Of a stretch of 64,000 bases of DNA, positions 52,622 through 61,989 are shown piece after piece (position 1 is the first letter of the stretch; every line of letters begins with the position of its first letter). The notes under the pieces are model-generated. The model had not been told where the DNA came from. It made no database searches and saw only the letters and a program-made list of their open reading frames with translations. The stretch comes from CAYZWU01 sp964482235 (lineage in GTDB: Bacteria > Planctomycetota > B15-G4 > CAYZWU01), in assembly GCA_964482235.1 (NCBI GenBank), contig CAYZWU010000031.1, forward strand, positions 1 to 64,000, given 5' to 3'. The position numbers and the translations under genes were made by a program.

Positions 52622-55060
52622 ATGGATAACCAGCAAAACAGGGATAAAGACCCGCTCAAGGACAAGAAGAAGAAGCGGAGCCGCTTCAACATGCTGTTCA
52701 CGCTCCTCTTCGTGATCGTGGTCTTTGCTCTCCTGCTTCAAATGATCGGCGGCGATTCCTTCGGCGACACCAAGGAAATCAGCGCCATGACCTTCTACAA
52801 GCTTCTCTATACGTGCCGGATCACGAGGCTCGAGGTTGCAGGACCGGACAAGATCGAGGGGGATTATATCAAGCCGGATTCGTCTTTTGATGACGGCGGA
52901 TACGGTTCAACGGACGACGGCGGTTACGGTCCCTCGACGGCTGACGGCAACCTGGGCCATTTCGTGGTGCAGCTCAACGAGGGAGATCTTCACGCCCGGT
53001 CGCCTGAACTGAGCAACTTCCTCGGTCGGACCGTCGAGGAAGGAACTCCTTCCGAGCTCCTGGGCTACCTGGATGAGGATTTCATTCACATCAACTCCTA
53101 TTACCAGGTCGTGGCCGACGATTTCGGAACGGTGGAGAGCGCCGCCATCGAGGCGGAATCCTCCCGCCGTCCGCGGGAAGAAAGCGCCGGCAGCACGGGT
53201 ACGCTGCTTTTCGTGGATATGGTCGACCCCAGGGGGGTGTCCCGCTTCATGAAGTATGACTTTTCCGGAAGGGGCGATTACTCGAGCGGCCTCTCCAGCC
53301 TGGTTCAGGTCCTGGCAAAGATCAGGGAGAAGTTCCCCGAAGCGGCGAGCCAGGCCCAGAAGTACTCTGTGCGCAATGAAGGCAGCCTCGAATACAACCA
53401 GACCAACTCGTTCCTCACCTCCCTCATGGCCACGCTGATTCCGTGGATCCTGATCATCGGAATCTTCTGGTTCTTCATCCTGAGGCAGATGAGGGCCTCA
53501 GGCGGCGGCGGCGGCGTCTTCTCCTTCGGCAAGTCGCGCGCCACGCTGGTCAACAAGGAAAAGACCACGGAGACGTTCGAGGATGTGGCCGGCATCGTGG
53601 AGGCCAAGGAAGAGGTGGTGGAGATCATCGAGTTTCTCAAGAATCCGGGTCGGTTCTCGCGGCTGGGCGGCCGGATCCCTTCCGGCGTGCTGCTCGTGGG
53701 ACCTCCGGGCACGGGGAAGACGTTACTCGCAAAGGCGATCGCCGGCGAGGCCGATGTGCCGTTCTTCTCCATCTCCGGTTCGGATTTCGTCGAGATGTTC
53801 GTCGGCGTGGGGGCCTCTCGCGTCCGCGACCTCTTCCGGCAGGCAAGGGAGAGCTCGCCCTGCCTGATCTTCCTCGACGAGATCGACGCCGTGGGCCGCA
53901 AGAGGGGATCGGGGCTCGGCGGGGGGCACGACGAGCGTGAGCAGACCCTGAATGCCATTCTCGTGGAGATGGACGGCTTCGAGAAGGACGAGGGCGTCAT
54001 CCTGCTGGCCGCCACGAACCGTCCCGATGTACTCGATCCCGCGCTTCTCCGTCCCGGCCGCTTCGACAGGGAGATCATCATCGATCTTCCCGACCTCGGC
54101 GGACGGGCGGATATCCTCAAGGTCCACTGCCGCAAGATCAAGTTGAGCGACGATGTGGACCTGAGCATCGTCGCCAGGGGAACCCCGACCTTCTCCGGTG
54201 CCGAGCTGGCCGCGCTGACGAACGAGGCGGCGCTCATCGCCACGATGAAGAACAAGGATGCCGTCCACATCGAGGATCTCGAGGAGGCGCGCGACAAGAT
54301 CCGCTGGGGCAGGCAGAAGAGAAGTCGCACCATGGATGAGGAAGACCGTCTCATCACGGCCTACCACGAGTCCGGGCATGCCCTGGTGGCCCACCTCCTT
54401 CCAGAGGTCGAGCCGCTGCACAAGGTGACGATCATCCCGCGCGGGATGGCTCTCGGCGCCACGATGCAGCTGCCCGAGAAGGACCGCTACCACAATCGCA
54501 AGAAGGAGCTCCTCGGCAACATCATCGTGCTGTACGCCGGCCGCATCGCCGAGCAGACGTTCTGCGGCGATATCTCGAGCGGCGCCCAGAACGACATCCA
54601 GCGAGCCACGGAGCTGGCACGGATCATGGTCTGCCGCCTCGGCATGTCGGAGAACCTGGGGCCGATCTCGTACGATGAACAGCAGGATCATGTCTTCCTG
54701 GGCGAAGAGCTCGTCCGCTCCCGCGGCCACGGCCCGGAAACGATGAAAGCCATCGACAGGGAAGTGAAGCTGATTCTGGACGGCTGCTACAAGAATTGTG
54801 AGGAGCTGATCGCAAGCAACCGCGACATGATCGAGAAGATCTCCCGCGCCTTGATGGAGTTCGAGACCCTCTCGGGCGACGAAGTGGACGCCTTGATGCA
54901 AGGCGAGGAGATCGAGGAGATCGGCAAGGCGCGGAAAGCCAAGCTGGAGTCGAAGAGCTCTCCGCCTCCCATCCCCGAATCGGAAGCCCTGGAGCAGGGC
55001 GGGGAGACCGAGGATCCCGACGAGGGCGATCTACCTGCAGAGGGCGAATTCGCCTACTGA
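52622..55060 (+). CDS. ftsH: ATP-dependent zinc metalloprotease FtsH
   Basis: An 812-residue membrane AAA protease, longer than the usual 610-650. TM1 is at ~25-43 and TM2 at ~275-293; the region between, about 230 residues, is extended and contains the tandem DDGGYG low-complexity units. The AAA core has Walker A GPPGTGKT (~360), Walker B FLDEIDA, the SRH ATNRPDVLDPALLRPGR, and the zinc site HESGH with H582 and H586, third ligand in the later DIQRATELAR region. HflK and HflC, its usual partners, are at 22498-24476. The C-terminal tail is acidic and low in complexity. Confidence 0.96.
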   Translation: MDNQQNRDKDPLKDKKKKRSRFNMLFTLLFVIVVFALLLQMIGGDSFGDTKEISAMTFYKLLYTCRITRLEVAGPDKIEGDYIKPDSSFDDGGYGSTDDGGYGPSTADGNLGHFVVQLNEGDLHARSPELSNFLGRTVEEGTPSELLGYLDEDFIHINSYYQVVADDFGTVESAAIEAESSRRPREESAGSTGTLLFVDMVDPRGVSRFMKYDFSGRGDYSSGLSSLVQVLAKIREKFPEAASQAQKYSVRNEGSLEYNQTNSFLTSLMATLIPWILIIGIFWFFILRQMRASGGGGGVFSFGKSRATLVNKEKTTETFEDVAGIVEAKEEVVEIIEFLKNPGRFSRLGGRIPSGVLLVGPPGTGKTLLAKAIAGEADVPFFSISGSDFVEMFVGVGASRVRDLFRQARESSPCLIFLDEIDAVGRKRGSGLGGGHDEREQTLNAILVEMDGFEKDEGVILLAATNRPDVLDPALLRPGRFDREIIIDLPDLGGRADILKVHCRKIKLSDDVDLSIVARGTPTFSGAELAALTNEAALIATMKNKDAVHIEDLEEARDKIRWGRQKRSRTMDEEDRLITAYHESGHALVAHLLPEVEPLHKVTIIPRGMALGATMQLPEKDRYHNRKKELLGNIIVLYAGRIAEQTFCGDISSGAQNDIQRATELARIMVCRLGMSENLGPISYDEQQDHVFLGEELVRSRGHGPETMKAIDREVKLILDGCYKNCEELIASNRDMIEKISRALMEFETLSGDEVDALMQGEEIEEIGKARKAKLESKSSPPPIPESEALEQGGETEDPDEGDLPAEGEFAY

Positions 55061-55489
55061 TCAGCTGCGGATGATCTCGCCGAGCCAGGCTTCCGGATCG
55101 GCGAGATGAAACCTGATACGGCCGCCGCCCCTGATGGCCGCCCTGACGAGAAGGACCTTCCCTTTTCCTCTCTTCTCCGTTTGGAACCGGCCCTTGTCCG
55201 TGCCGGCACACCCTCGAGGCCCCACGGGGACCTGCAGGATCTGCTTACGGGTGAGCCAGTGGAAGACCACGAGCCGCCTGTCCGTCAGGTAGACGTCGGC
55301 CAGCACGATCTTCTTGATCAGGGGAAAGTTGAACCGCGTCCAGACGCGGCGCTGCCGGTGCAGTATGCCCTCCGACTCCAGTGCGGAGCGCAGGGCCGGA
55401 AACCGGATCCGTCCCCTGATCGTCCGGAATAGGATCATGGCCGCGACGGCGATGAGAATAATGAAGACAAGATCATCAGCTATCGGCAT
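55061..55489 (-). CDS. Small membrane protein with PH-like domain
   Basis: A 142-residue protein I do not recognise. One N-terminal membrane segment (residues 4-21) precedes a basic, beta-rich stretch (KKIVLADVYLTDRRLVVFHWLTRKQILQVPV...) resembling YcdB/PH-like bacterial domains that contact lipids or partner proteins. It ends 1 nt after ftsH on the opposite strand. Function unknown. Confidence 0.6.
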   Translation of the reverse strand: MPIADDLVFIILIAVAAMILFRTIRGRIRFPALRSALESEGILHRQRRVWTRFNFPLIKKIVLADVYLTDRRLVVFHWLTRKQILQVPVGPRGCAGTDKGRFQTEKRGKGKVLLVRAAIRGGGRIRFHLADPEAWLGEIIRS

Positions 55490-55850
55490 GGTTTTCTATT
55501 CCACCTTCGGCGTTCTCAAAAAAAACACCTTATCTTCGAGCAGACGCCTTTTCCAGAAGATTGATCCGCCGCGGCGAAGGAGCTATTCTAGGAGTGGAGA
55601 CCGCTCATTAAGAGACTGCTTCAAAGGATCCGCTCAGCGACCGAACGATCACCTTGATTGATCCTCGATCGATCGGATCGATTGCGGGTATTGCTTACCC
55701 CAGTACGCCATCGAGCCCCGGAGAATCTCCTGATCCCCCTGCAGCATGGCATACAGACCCAGTAGGAAAACACGCGCATTCGACGAAGCATCATCTCCTG
55801 ACTCTCTCCGTGGGCCATCACGTTGAATTCCTTTTTGGTGGGAGGTTGAT
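55490..55850. other. Intergenic region of 361 nt, no gene seen
   Basis: AT-richer than the neighbours with many GATC/GATCGATC words near 55650-55690. Short open frames in it have no ribosome site or plausible composition. No tRNA, repeat or clear promoter recognised; a GGGAGG ribosome site for the next gene is at its end. Confidence 0.5.
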
Positions 55851-57524
55851 ATGTCATCGTCATTCAAGGTCGTTGTTGTGGGTGGAGTCGCCGCGGGAAT
55901 GAAAGCAGCATGCAAGACCGCCCGTCTCCGACCCGATGCGGAAATCGTTGTCATCGAGAGAGGAGACCTGATCTCCTATTCGGGCTGCGGGCTTCCCTAT
56001 TTCATCTCCGGCGTGGTGCACAAGAGAGAGGAGCTGTACAGCACACCGATCGGCGTCGAGAGGAACGCCGGTTTTTTCGAGAACGTGAAGAATGTCAAGG
56101 TCCTCACGCGTCACGAGGCCGTGAAGATCGACCGCGCCGAGAAGAGCCTGGAGATCAGGAATCTCGACGACGGCAGCACCAGGTCGATCCCCTACGACAA
56201 GCTCGTTCTCGGGACCGGAGCCGTTCCCGTGGTTCCGCCGGTCCCGGGTCATGATCTCGGCAATGTCTTCACGGTGAAGCAGGTCGAGGATGCGGACAGG
56301 ATCAGCTCGAATGTCGAGAAGGACTCGCTGAGAAAGGCGGTCATCGTCGGCGGAGGCCTGATCGGCGTGGAGATGGCCGAGTGCCTGGCCGACCTGGCCA
56401 TGGACGTGACCGTCGTCGAGATGCTGCCCCAGATCCTGCCCATGCTCGATCCGGAGATCGCGCTTCTCGTGCAGAATCACCTGGACGAGCAGGGGGTCAC
56501 CGTGAGCACGGGCTCGGCCGTGACGGCGCTCGAGGGAGAAGGGGGACGCGTGACCGCCGTCAAGTGCGGCGACAGGTCCTTCGAGGCGGACCTGGTGATC
56601 TTCGCTATCGGCGTTCGGCCCGCCTCGGACCTGGCCAGGGAGGCGGGTCTCGACATCGGCCCCTTCGGCGGTATCCGCGTGGACGATCGCATGTGCACCT
56701 CGGATCCGGACATCTATGCGGCCGGCGACTGCGTGGAGGCGATCCACCTCGTCACCGGGAAGCCGGCCTACGTTCCTCTCGGTTCCACGGCCAACAAGCA
56801 GGGGCGCGTGGCTGCCAAAAATCTCTGCGGAGAGGAGGACACCTTCCAGGGAATCATCGGCAGCGCCGTGGTGAAGATCTGCGACTTCAACGTGGCCCGC
56901 ACCGGACTGTCGGAGAGGGAGGCTTTCGATGCCGGCCTCGAGCCGATCGCCTGCCTCTGCCCGGCTCCGGACAAGACGCACTTCTTTCCCGGAGCGAACC
57001 CGGTGCTGCTGAAGCTCGTGGCCGATCGGAACACGGGACGGCTCCTGGGCGCCCAGGCCGTGGGACCGGGAGATGTATCCAAGAGGGTCGATTCGGTTGT
57101 TCCCGCCATCACTGCAGGCATGACCGTGGAGCAGGTGTCCAAGCTGGATCTCTGCTATGCGCCTCCTTACGCCTCCGCCATGGACAACGTGATCACCGCG
57201 GCGAATGTCCTCCGCAACAAGATGGAAGGGCGTATGAACGGGATACCGGCGGCCGAGGTGAGGGAGAAGCTCGAAAAGGGCGAGGATTTCTTCTTCCTCG
57301 ATGCGCGCAGCCCCGGTGAGGTGGCGGAGAAGGCGATCACGGGCGCCACGAACATTCCGCTCGGCAAGCTGAGATCCGCTCTCGACGAGGTGCCGGCCGA
57401 CAAGCCCGTTGTCTGCTTCTGCGCTCTCTCGCTGAGGGGGTACGAGGCGGCGCTGATTCTCGAAGCCGCCGGACGTTCCGATGTGACGGTGATGGACGGC
57501 GGGGTGGCCATGTGGCCCTACTAG
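55851..57524 (+). CDS. CoA-disulfide-reductase-like flavoprotein fused to rhodanese
   Basis: A 557-residue fusion. Residues 1-450 form a FAD/NAD(P) pyridine nucleotide-disulfide oxidoreductase of the CoA-disulfide reductase/NADH oxidase group: GGVAAGMKAA, catalytic C46 in YSGCGLPY, the second dinucleotide motif VGGGLIGVEMAE, and YAAGDC. Residues ~460-557 are a rhodanese domain with active-site CALSLRG. This fusion reduces CoA polysulfides or persulfides in characterised relatives. GGGAGG site. It overlaps nothing; folP follows after 20 nt. Confidence 0.9.
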   Translation: MSSSFKVVVVGGVAAGMKAACKTARLRPDAEIVVIERGDLISYSGCGLPYFISGVVHKREELYSTPIGVERNAGFFENVKNVKVLTRHEAVKIDRAEKSLEIRNLDDGSTRSIPYDKLVLGTGAVPVVPPVPGHDLGNVFTVKQVEDADRISSNVEKDSLRKAVIVGGGLIGVEMAECLADLAMDVTVVEMLPQILPMLDPEIALLVQNHLDEQGVTVSTGSAVTALEGEGGRVTAVKCGDRSFEADLVIFAIGVRPASDLAREAGLDIGPFGGIRVDDRMCTSDPDIYAAGDCVEAIHLVTGKPAYVPLGSTANKQGRVAAKNLCGEEDTFQGIIGSAVVKICDFNVARTGLSEREAFDAGLEPIACLCPAPDKTHFFPGANPVLLKLVADRNTGRLLGAQAVGPGDVSKRVDSVVPAITAGMTVEQVSKLDLCYAPPYASAMDNVITAANVLRNKMEGRMNGIPAAEVREKLEKGEDFFFLDARSPGEVAEKAITGATNIPLGKLRSALDEVPADKPVVCFCALSLRGYEAALILEAAGRSDVTVMDGGVAMWPY

Positions 57525-57544
57525 ACCACGCGGGGAGGATAGGA

Positions 57545-58444
57545 ATGACGGAAAAAGGGGAGCGGGCGGGACCCCGCTGCCAGGCCGGAGAGATCTGGAC
57601 GCTGGGAAAGGGGAAGGAGCTTCTCCTTCATGGCCGCCCCCGCATCATGGGGGTGCTGAACGTCACGCCCGACTCGTTCTCCGACGGAGGCCGGTGGCTC
57701 GATCCCGGGAATGCCGTCGCGCATGGCCTCGAGATGGAGCAGCTGGGAGCCGATATCATCGACGTGGGCGGGGAGTCCACGCGCCCCGGCTCCCGCCCTG
57801 TCGCTCCCGACGAGGAGATCAGGCGCACCGTCCCAATCGTGGCCGAGCTGGCGCGGAAGGTGAAGATCCCGATCTCGATCGACACCAGGCGGTCCGAGGT
57901 GGCCGAGGCGGCTCTCGACTCCGGTGCCGTGGTGATCAACGATGTATCCGGATTCACCTTCGATGAGAGGATGCCCGATGTCGCTGCCCGGAGCCGGGCC
58001 GGCCTGGTGGTGATGCACAGCCGCGGCGAGCCCCGCACCATGCAGGAGAATCCCCTGTACGACGACACCGTTGCCGAGGTGAAGAAGGAACTGCTCGAGA
58101 GGGTTCGGCCGCTTCTCGATGCCGGCGTGGACCGGTCGGCGATTGTTTTCGATCCGGGGATCGGCTTCGCCAAGACGTTCGAGGACAACCTCCTGATCCT
58201 GGCCGGGATCGAGCCGCTCGGGGAACTCGGCTATCCTCTTCTCGTCGGCTGTTCGCGGAAGTCGTTTCTCGGCGCCATCTGCAATCGCGAGGCCCCGGAC
58301 CGCCTGATCGAGACGGTGGCCACCTCGGTGATCGCAGCTCTCTCCGGCTGCCGGATCATCAGGGTGCACGATGTGGAGGAGAACCGTCGGGCTCTCGATG
58401 TCGTCCAGGCCGTGCTGGAGGCAGGTGCCGCAAAGGGCAGTTGA
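57545..58444 (+). CDS. folP: Dihydropteroate synthase FolP
   Basis: A 299-residue folate enzyme. IMGVLNVTPDSFSDGG and the DVGGESTRPGS block (pterin and pABA sites) and GIGFAKTFEDNL plus GCSRKSFLG are intact. An N-terminal ~25-residue extension is polar. ATG at 57545 has a GGAGGATAGG site. It is followed by an intergenic hairpin structure and then cdaA, a gene order seen widely (folP-cdaA-cdaR-glmM). Confidence 0.95.
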   Translation: MTEKGERAGPRCQAGEIWTLGKGKELLLHGRPRIMGVLNVTPDSFSDGGRWLDPGNAVAHGLEMEQLGADIIDVGGESTRPGSRPVAPDEEIRRTVPIVAELARKVKIPISIDTRRSEVAEAALDSGAVVINDVSGFTFDERMPDVAARSRAGLVVMHSRGEPRTMQENPLYDDTVAEVKKELLERVRPLLDAGVDRSAIVFDPGIGFAKTFEDNLLILAGIEPLGELGYPLLVGCSRKSFLGAICNREAPDRLIETVATSVIAALSGCRIIRVHDVEENRRALDVVQAVLEAGAAKGS

Positions 58445-58503
58445 ATACGAAGATCCCGCTGTCCGGTCTTTTGAGTGGAATCCGAAGGGAAATATCCCAT
58501 AAT

Positions 58504-58560
58504 CGTGACGGCATGCACCTGCCGGCCCCGGCTGGCAGGTGCGGCCGTGAATTCGTCACG
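58504..58560 (+). ncRNA. Structured element between folP and cdaA
   Basis: Two nested stems: CGTGACG/CGTCACG outside (58504-58510 with 58554-58560) and GCACCTGCC/GGCAGGTGC inside (58515-58523 with 58534-58542). Both are perfectly paired in the DNA. It is not followed by a T-run. It could be a cdaA leader structure, an mRNA boundary hairpin or a small repeat; a named riboswitch class is not recognised. Confidence 0.4.
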
Positions 58561-58628
58561 TTCGAAGTGCAGCTGATCTGATGGCGGCGTGCCGGCTCGG
58601 TCCGCCGGATCAACGAGCGGGAACCTGC

Positions 58629-59441
58629 ATGCGGAACTTCTTCAACGATATCATGGGGATGACTGTGCTGCAGCTCTTCGAAGCTGCGGTGGAGATCCTC
58701 ATCTTCGCCCTGGTCTTCTACGTGATCCTCCGCTTCCTCCACGGATCTCGAGGACTCGGGATCATGAAGGGTGTGCTGGCCCTCGTCGCCGTCCTCCTGA
58801 TGGCGCTCCTCATCTTCCAGTGGGAAGGAGTGGGTGGGGTCACCCTCCCGCGCATCAGCCTCGTGGCCGACACGTTCCTGACCGCCACGCTCCTCGCACT
58901 CGTCGTGGTCTTCCAGCCCGAGATCCGGCGCGGTCTTTCACGCTTGGGGGAGGTGGAGATCTTCTCCCGCACCGACGACTACAGCTACAGCCCTCTCGTT
59001 CAGGGGATCATCCGGCTGGCGCGCAAGCGGATCGGCGCGATCATCGTGATCGAGCGGTCGGTGGGGCTCAATTCCTACACCGAGGGAGGGGTCAAGGTGA
59101 ACTCGGAGATCAGCGCTCCGATCCTGGAGTCGATCTTCTTTCCGCGGTCGCCGCTCCACGACGGAGCCATCCTTGTGCGGCGCAACAGGATCTTTGCCGC
59201 CTCCTGTCTCATGCCCCTGAGCGAGAAGACCGACCTGCCATCGGAACTCGGAACGCGCCATCGCGCCGCCCTGGGGATCACCGAGGAGAGCGACGCCGTG
59301 GCCGTCGTCGTTTCTGAGGAGACGGGAAAGATCCGCGTTGCCTACAGAGGCGAGCTGATCCCTGCCCAGGACAGCCAGCAGCTCGAGGCGATCATGAACG
59401 ACATCTTGCTGGAAGGCGCCGGCGGGGAGGAATCCCTGTGA
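58629..59441 (+). CDS. cdaA: Diadenylate cyclase CdaA
   Basis: A 270-residue membrane enzyme making c-di-AMP from ATP. Three N-terminal membrane segments (about 15-35, 45-60, 70-90) precede the DAC domain with DGA in PLHDGAILV and RHR in GTRHRAALG, both required for catalysis. It precedes cdaR by overlapping GTGA, and glmM, the standard cdaA-cdaR-glmM operon. ATG at 58629 chosen over upstream in-frame 58581. Confidence 0.95.
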   Translation: MRNFFNDIMGMTVLQLFEAAVEILIFALVFYVILRFLHGSRGLGIMKGVLALVAVLLMALLIFQWEGVGGVTLPRISLVADTFLTATLLALVVVFQPEIRRGLSRLGEVEIFSRTDDYSYSPLVQGIIRLARKRIGAIIVIERSVGLNSYTEGGVKVNSEISAPILESIFFPRSPLHDGAILVRRNRIFAASCLMPLSEKTDLPSELGTRHRAALGITEESDAVAVVVSEETGKIRVAYRGELIPAQDSQQLEAIMNDILLEGAGGEESL

Positions 59442-60559
59442 AGAAAGGAACCTCCCTGACAACAGTGAAGAGAGCCGTTCGCAGGGATATCGGCCGTATC
59501 TTCATGGCCATCTTCCTGGCTATCCTCGTCTGGGTCTACGTGGCGCAGAAGGTGGTCAACAGCCGGGTCTACAGCCTGAACATCCGCGTGGTCACCGGAA
59601 TCGACAGCTATCACGAGGAGGTCAACAGGGGGGGAGACACCTTCTTCATCATCCTGCCCGAGAGCCTGATGGAGCTGAGCGGGCCCGACGACAGGACGCT
59701 TCACGTGACGCTGTCCGGACCGGAAGAGAGGCTGCCCAAGGGGACCTACAGGCTGACGGGCCGCTACGAGATCACGGTGCAGCAGCACATGCAGAGCAAG
59801 GACAGGAGATCGATCACCGTCAACCTGGCCAGCGGCATGTTCGACGCCCTCCGCAAGGTCGAGGGGGTTCGGGCCTCGTTCAATCCACCGGAGATCCAGC
59901 TGCGGCTTGCCAGAAGGGAAAGCACCCAGATCCATCTCAGCGCGGAGAACAATCTCGTCGTGAAGGAGAAGCTGCCGGAGGATTCCTCGTTCAAATACTC
60001 GCCGGACGACGTTGACTTCGACCCGAATCCGGTGGAGATCTCGGGACCGGCTCCCGACATCCAGAAGATCCGGAGCGATCCTTCGATCTTCAAGCTGGGA
60101 GAGATCGATATCAGCAACGTCACAGGGAGCGACTATTCGAGGGACCTGAAGCCGTCGGCCAGCATGCTGACCAAGAAGGTGTCGCTCCTGACCCAGAACA
60201 ACGTGGTTCGCATGCGCCTGAATCTTCGCGAGAAGGAGATCGAGCGCGAGCTGAAAGGCGTTCCTCTTGTGCTGCTGAGAAAAACTTCGCCTCTCGGACA
60301 GGTGGTTCAGGAGAAGCTGACTCCCGATTCCGAGGTTGTGGACCTGGTGCTGCGAGGTCCCGAAGCCCTGCTCCGCAGGTTGTCGGAGGCCCAGCTCCGC
60401 GAGATCTTCATGCCCGTGGTGGATGCCAGGAACATGACCCAGGACATCGATAACCTGCCCATCAAGGTGAAGTGCTCCGATGACTACAGGGAGATCCGCG
60501 TCGAGGTGAAGGGGTCGGGTGTCATGACCTTGAGCCGGGAGACGGTGGAAAACAAGTAA
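59438..60559 (+). CDS. cdaR: CdaR/YbbR-domain regulator of CdaA
   Basis: A 373-residue protein with an N-terminal membrane anchor (residues 23-38, MAIFLAILVWVYVA) and three to four YbbR repeats outside. GTG start overlapping the cdaA stop. CdaR binds CdaA and tunes c-di-AMP synthesis. Identified by position and by YbbR-type VDLVLRGPEALL and VDARN segments. Confidence 0.88.
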   Translation: MKKGTSLTTVKRAVRRDIGRIFMAIFLAILVWVYVAQKVVNSRVYSLNIRVVTGIDSYHEEVNRGGDTFFIILPESLMELSGPDDRTLHVTLSGPEERLPKGTYRLTGRYEITVQQHMQSKDRRSITVNLASGMFDALRKVEGVRASFNPPEIQLRLARRESTQIHLSAENNLVVKEKLPEDSSFKYSPDDVDFDPNPVEISGPAPDIQKIRSDPSIFKLGEIDISNVTGSDYSRDLKPSASMLTKKVSLLTQNNVVRMRLNLREKEIERELKGVPLVLLRKTSPLGQVVQEKLTPDSEVVDLVLRGPEALLRRLSEAQLREIFMPVVDARNMTQDIDNLPIKVKCSDDYREIRVEVKGSGVMTLSRETVENK

Positions 60560-60615
60560 GGGCGGCTGTCCATCCGGCTCGGATCGCAACAGAGAACCAC
60601 GTGAGGGAATCGAAG

Positions 60616-61989
60616 ATGGCGGGAAAATATTTCGGTACCGACGGGATCAGGGACGAAGCCAACACCGGCAATTTGACAGTAGCGAAGATCGTCCGGGTGG
60701 CCCAGAGCCTGGGAGTGATCCTTCAGGCGCAGGCCGATTCGGGAGGCGACAGAGCCGGCAAGCCGAAGGTGGGGATCGCAGCGGACACCAGGATCTCGAA
60801 GGACATGATCCGGTCCGCCCTCTGCGCCGGGTTGAATTCGATGGGGGTCAATGCCATCGATTTCGGCGTGCTCCCCACTCCGGGCCTGGCATACCTCACA
60901 CCGAAGAGAAGCCTCGACCTGGGGATCATGATCTCGGCTTCCCACAATCCGATGGAGGACAACGGCATCAAGGTGTTCGGCAGCGACGGGGGCAAGCTGT
61001 CCGGCGATCTGGAATATCTTCTGGAAGAACAGATCGATTGCGGCGAGCTTCGAACGGACCTCTTCCTGGGAGGCAAGGTCGGCACGGTCCGGTCCGATCC
61101 CACGGGTATCGACGAGTACGTGTCGAGCCTGGTCAACGCCTTCGATCCCCACATGCTCAAGAACACCACGGTGGCCCTGGACTGCGCCAACGGGGCGACC
61201 TGGAAGGCGGCGCCCGAAGTGTTCTCCCGCCTGGGAGCAAGGATCAACGTGATGGCCAACGCCCCGACGGGGACCAATATCAACGAGAAGTGCGGTTCGG
61301 TCCATCCCGGGGCGCTCTGCGAGCTCGTGACCACGGAAAAGTGCGACATCGGTGTGGCCCTCGACGGCGACGGCGACAGGAGCATCTTCGTCGATTCCAG
61401 GGGAGATGTGGTGAACGGCGATGCGGTGATGGCTTCCCTCGGGATCAGGATGAAGGAGAAGGGCACGCTCGCCCATGACACCGTGATCGCCACCGTGATG
61501 AGCAACATCGGTCTCGATGTGGCCCTCCGCGAGCACGGGATCGGTCTCGAGCGGACACCGGTCGGGGACCGCCACGTGACGGAGCGCCTCAGAAGCGGCG
61601 GGTTCTCCCTCGGCGGCGAGCAGTCGGGGCACATCATCTTCGGGTCGGAGATCAACTACACGGGCGACGGGATATTCACGTCGCTCAAGATGCTCGAGGC
61701 CATGGTGGAGACAGGGCGGCCGGTGCACGAGATGACGGGGACCATGCGCAACTATCCTCAGGTCCTGATCAACGTCCCTGTTACGAGAAAACCACCCGTC
61801 GAGGAGCTTCACGAGGTGCTTGCCCGTGTGAAGGAAGCTGAAGAGGATCTGGGCGACGAGGGACGCGTCGTTCTCCGATACTCCGGTACGGAGAAGAAGA
61901 TGCGCGTCATGACCGAAGGACCGGATTCCACGATGGTGGAGAGGCTGGCAGAGTCGATCGCGGATGCCGTCCGGGCGGAAATAGGATGA
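60616..61989 (+). CDS. glmM: Phosphoglucosamine mutase GlmM
   Basis: A 457-residue alpha-D-phosphohexomutase making glucosamine-1-phosphate for UDP-GlcNAc. FGTDGIRDEAN at the N-terminus, the phospho-serine loop ISASHNP with S109, the metal loop DGDGDR, the sugar loop GGEQSGHI and the C-terminal RYSGTEKKMRV phosphate clamp are complete. The ATG at 60616 follows GAGGGA. GlmM is bound and inhibited by CdaA in other bacteria. Confidence 0.96.
   Translation: MAGKYFGTDGIRDEANTGNLTVAKIVRVAQSLGVILQAQADSGGDRAGKPKVGIAADTRISKDMIRSALCAGLNSMGVNAIDFGVLPTPGLAYLTPKRSLDLGIMISASHNPMEDNGIKVFGSDGGKLSGDLEYLLEEQIDCGELRTDLFLGGKVGTVRSDPTGIDEYVSSLVNAFDPHMLKNTTVALDCANGATWKAAPEVFSRLGARINVMANAPTGTNINEKCGSVHPGALCELVTTEKCDIGVALDGDGDRSIFVDSRGDVVNGDAVMASLGIRMKEKGTLAHDTVIATVMSNIGLDVALREHGIGLERTPVGDRHVTERLRSGGFSLGGEQSGHIIFGSEINYTGDGIFTSLKMLEAMVETGRPVHEMTGTMRNYPQVLINVPVTRKPPVEELHEVLARVKEAEEDLGDEGRVVLRYSGTEKKMRVMTEGPDSTMVERLAESIADAVRAEIG

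Noticed and set aside
52888..52935. Tandem GACGGCGGNTACGGT units in ftsH considered as a CRISPR or regulatory repeat
   Set aside because: Only two in-frame units encoding DDGGYG inside the extracytoplasmic loop; no spacers and no further copies.
55621..55954. Short minus-strand frames upstream of the rhodanese-fused flavoprotein
   Set aside because: They overlap the start and ribosome site of the flavoprotein gene and show no protein-like features.
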